A program made the position numbers and the translations under genes. A stretch of 64,000 nucleotides of DNA from Veillonella magna DSM 19857. Its GTDB lineage: Bacteria > Bacillota > Negativicutes > Veillonellales > Veillonellaceae. Under the pieces are notes generated by a model that saw only the letters and a list, made by a program, of their open reading frames with translations, had not been told where the DNA came from and did not search any database. The DNA lies in NCBI RefSeq assembly GCF_000428745.1, contig NZ_AUAN01000004.1, positions 62,001 to 126,000 of the forward strand, in the 5' to 3' direction. Positions 61,527-64,000 of the stretch are shown in pieces. Within the stretch, counting starts at the first letter, position 1. Every line of letters starts with the position of its first letter.

Positions 61527-62873
61527 TTATACAAATTCTGCTAAAATCATAATAAATACTAGCCCAAGTACCGATTGTAATGTTGCTAGCACAGTCCATG
61601 TAGCAAAAGTTTCTTTCAATGTTAGACCAAAATATTCTTTAACCATCCAAAACCCAGCATCATTTACATGCGAAGCTATCGTACTACCTGCACCTGTTGC
61701 CAGTGTTACCAATGCTAAGTTGACATCATAAGCCCCTAACACAGGCACTACCAAACCTGCGGTAGATAGGGCTGCTACTGTTGCTGATCCTAAAGCAATA
61801 CGAAGAATCGCTGCTACCATCCATGCCAGTAAAATTGGCGAAAATGAACTATTAGCAAAGAAAGTTCCTATATACTTCCCTACGCCACCGGCAATAAGCA
61901 CCTGCTTAAACGCGCCGCCACCGCCGATAATCAATAACATCATTCCAATAGCTGCGATAGAGGATGCGCATGAACCCATAATATCCTTTGCAGATATTCC
62001 TCTTCTAATACCCATAGTATACATAGCAATTACAATGGATATCAACATGGCAATTGATGGCTGTCCACAAAATTCCACGAATTGTAAAATCACAGACCCA
62101 TGCATTCCCGTTGCCAATTTTATAGTTTGAGCCAATGTCGCTATAATCATCAAGATGACCGGCAGCATAGACGTAAGAATACTAATTCCAAAACCGGGCA
62201 TCTCCTCATCTCTAAACGACTTCACTTCGCCAAGAGCCTTGATATCACCTTGTTTACTAAAAGCAGACGGGACTAACCGTTTTGCAATAGCCAAAAAAAT
62301 TGGACCAGCTAATACAACCGTAGGTACAGCAACAATAATCCCATACACAAGTACCGTTCCTAAATTTGCTCCATACTCACCGGCGATAACAGTAGGTCCT
62401 GGATGCGGAGGCAAAAAGCAATGAGTTGCTAATAGCGAGGACAACATAGGAATTCCTAAGTATAAAGGGTTCACCTTCATTTCTCTTGCAATCGAGAAAA
62501 TAATAGGAAGCAACAGAACTAATCCTACTTCAAAGAACATAGCAATACCAACGATAAAGGATGCCACTACCACAGCCCATTGAATTTTCTTTTCCCCAAA
62601 AATTCGTATAAGGCTAAGCGCTATTTTTTGTGCCCCACCGGCATCAGCTACTAAACGACCGAGCATGGCACCTAACCCAAAAATCAGTGCAATATGTCCT
62701 AATGTACTCCCTATACCTGCTTCAAGCGTTGTAGCTATTTTAGCCATAGGTATTCCAAAAGCTAATGCCGCTCCCGTTGACACCAACATAAGGGATATAA
62801 ATGTATTTAACCTAAATACAGAAATAAGTACTATTAAAAGCACCACTGCTACAGCAGTAATTATTAATGGCAT
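61527..62873 (-). CDS. GntP-family sugar-acid permease
   Basis: A 448-residue transporter with about twelve hydrophobic segments. FGLGAMLGRLVADAGGAQKI, CFLPPHPGPTVIAGEYGANL, LIIGGGGAFKQVLI and ASHVNDAGFWMVKEYFGL are GntP signatures. These carriers take up gluconate or related acids with protons. CGAAGGAG precedes the ATG. It lies between the dehydratase and the aldolase, the same parts list as E. coli yjhF-yjhG-yjhH, so a pentonate or aldonate is the likely substrate. Confidence 0.92.
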   Translation of the reverse strand: MPLIITAVAVVLLIVLISVFRLNTFISLMLVSTGAALAFGIPMAKIATTLEAGIGSTLGHIALIFGLGAMLGRLVADAGGAQKIALSLIRIFGEKKIQWAVVVASFIVGIAMFFEVGLVLLLPIIFSIAREMKVNPLYLGIPMLSSLLATHCFLPPHPGPTVIAGEYGANLGTVLVYGIIVAVPTVVLAGPIFLAIAKRLVPSAFSKQGDIKALGEVKSFRDEEMPGFGISILTSMLPVILMIIATLAQTIKLATGMHGSVILQFVEFCGQPSIAMLISIVIAMYTMGIRRGISAKDIMGSCASSIAAIGMMLLIIGGGGAFKQVLIAGGVGKYIGTFFANSSFSPILLAWMVAAILRIALGSATVAALSTAGLVVPVLGAYDVNLALVTLATGAGSTIASHVNDAGFWMVKEYFGLTLKETFATWTVLATLQSVLGLVFIMILAEFV

Positions 62874-62893
62874 AGTAATCTACTCCTTCGTAG

Positions 62894-64000
62894 TTATTTT
62901 TTCAAACCTAATGCTTTCTTACCTGCTTCCAATACTTCGATAATTTTATCCACATCATAAACATTGCCTTTCCATGCACCTCCACTAACATCCTGCAGTG
63001 CAGCCCATAAACGGGTGTCATCCGGTAAATCATCATCAGGCTTAACATCGGGATTTGTTTCTCGTCTAGCTAACTCTTCTGCCCCTTCCTCATAAGTTAA
63101 AGGATGATCTTCTGTACCAATAAAGTTTAAGCTACCCTCTAATTTATTCATATCTACAATAATTTCTACTATGTCACCGTCGCGCAACTTACCGATAGGG
63201 CCACCTGCCAAAGCTTCCGGTCCAACATGACCAAAACATGCTCCTGTCGATACTCCAGAGAATCGTGCATCTGTGATAAGGGATACATGCTTTCCGAAAG
63301 GAAGGTGTTTAAGTGCCGATGTCAACTGATAGGTTTCTTCCATTCCTGTTCCCAATGGACCTCCGCCCATGACAACCATAATATCCCCTGCAACTATTGT
63401 TCCCGCATTTTTCAATGCTTTTATAGCCGCCTTTTCTGATGCAAAGACCTTAACTTTCCCCGTATGACGGAAAACATTATCTTTATCAATAACACTGGGA
63501 TCTATAGCTGTTGACTTTACAACGGCCCCTTCCGGAGCAATGTTGCCAACAGGGAATGTAACAGTAGAGCCGATTCCTCTTTCCGCTGCCCTGCTTGGTG
63601 TAAAAATTACTTCATTAGGATCAACATTATCGGCCTCTAATAATTGTTTACGACAAGCAACTCTACGTTCAGAGTTTTCCCACCAATCTAAATTTTCTTT
63701 TAATGTACTGCCGGTAACCGTCAATACATCTTCATGCAGAACACCTAATTTACGCAAATGAAGCATTACTTCCGGTACTCCACCAGCCATAAATACATCT
63801 ACGGTAGGATAGTTCACAGGACCTATTGGCAATACACTGACCAATCTCGGGATTTCTTTATTGATACGAGACCAGTCTTCCACTGTTGGCATTTTACATC
63901 CCGCCGCATGAGCTATGGCCGGTAAATGAAGAAGCAAGTTTGTAGACCCACCAAAAGCAGCATGAATTATCATCGCATTTTCTATTGCTTTGTCTGTAAT
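62894..64000 (-). CDS. YjhG/YagF-family sugar-acid dehydratase (IlvD/Edd superfamily), 5' end outside window
   Basis: The visible 368 residues run to the window edge upstream and end at GKKALGLKK. The frame continues past the ATG at 63973 (ITDKAIENA precedes it), so that is not the true start. Motifs NAMIIHAAFGGSTNLLLHLP, GDIMVVMGGGPLGTGMEET, LITDARFSGVSTGACFGHVG and PDDTRLWAALQDVSGGAW match YjhG/YagF, the D-xylonate dehydratases of E. coli, more than IlvD. It should make a 2-keto-3-deoxy acid for the aldolase two genes on. Confidence 0.88.
   Translation of the reverse strand: MTDKAIENAMIIHAAFGGSTNLLLHLPAIAHAAGCKMPTVEDWSRINKEIPRLVSVLPIGPVNYPTVDVFMAGGVPEVMLHLRKLGVLHEDVLTVTGSTLKENLDWWENSERRVACRKQLLEADNVDPNEVIFTPSRAAERGIGSTVTFPVGNIAPEGAVVKSTAIDPSVIDKDNVFRHTGKVKVFASEKAAIKALKNAGTIVAGDIMVVMGGGPLGTGMEETYQLTSALKHLPFGKHVSLITDARFSGVSTGACFGHVGPEALAGGPIGKLRDGDIVEIIVDMNKLEGSLNFIGTEDHPLTYEEGAEELARRETNPDVKPDDDLPDDTRLWAALQDVSGGAWKGNVYDVDKIIEVLEAGKKALGLKK

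Overview
The window looks like ordinary chromosome from a Negativicutes (Veillonella-type, diderm Firmicutes) bacterium. The reasons are clear Firmicutes housekeeping families (ylm/sepF/divIVA cluster, YlbF, NiaR with its 3H domain), a paired CobT-like ArsAB system known from Veillonella and Sporomusa, AGGAGG-type ribosome binding sites almost everywhere, and a compact, strongly strand-biased layout. Nearly every gene is on the minus strand; only a UPF0173 hydrolase, an AAA/DUF4143 ATPase and two nuclease relics lie on plus. The genus is an inference.

Layout. 1-3.9 kb: end of a UraA-type uracil permease, ftsW, trmB, a DUF2939 protein, niaR. 4-10.6 kb: the niacin transporter niaP, a six-tRNA operon (Gly-Asn-Gln-Lys-Glu-Val in transcription order) with a near-consensus promoter and tandem terminators, a shortened larC, the CobT-like pair, tyrA. 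10.7-12.9 kb: HxlR regulator, a small unknown gene and a MATE pump. 13.1-19.9 kb: complete early tetrapyrrole route (siroheme dehydrogenase-like gene, hemA, hemC, cobA-hemD fusion, hemB, hemL), ending at the uroporphyrinogen/precorrin-2 branch, which suits a cobamide maker. 20-26.2 kb: divIVA, ylmH, proC, sepF, yggS, pgeF and a B12-binding-type radical SAM gene. 26.5-38.3 kb: pyk, dnaE, a YgjP-like metalloprotease, typA, a cupin, an HMA protein, tatA, pgl, zwf. 38.6-45.8 kb: cstA, rplM-rpsI, murB, ylbF-like, trmL, moaC, UPF0173 hydrolase, XRE regulator. 45.9-53.3 kb: the purine operon purE-C-F-M-N-H-D. 53.4-64 kb: YbjN-like protein, glycerate kinase, MFS sugar-acid transporter, a decayed mobile/phage region (55.5-60.5 kb), then a YjhFGH-like sugar-acid operon (aldolase, GntP permease, YjhG/YagF dehydratase running off the window).

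How the parts fit: NiaR/NiaP supply nicotinate; the CobT-like pair consumes nicotinate mononucleotide to activate the cobamide lower ligand; the hem cluster supplies the tetrapyrrole. Sugar-acid use (glycerate kinase, MFS carrier, dehydratase/aldolase/GntP) feeds pyruvate metabolism.

The accessory material most worth a second look is 57.4-60.6 kb: a DnaD-like phage replication gene broken by one base in an A6 tract and followed by 12-bp and 54-bp tandem repeats, a phage-capsid-like leader just ahead of a DUF4143 ATPase, and two Rpn/PD-(D/E)XK relics with matching C-termini on either side. I saw no CRISPR array, rRNA, intact IS element or intact prophage.
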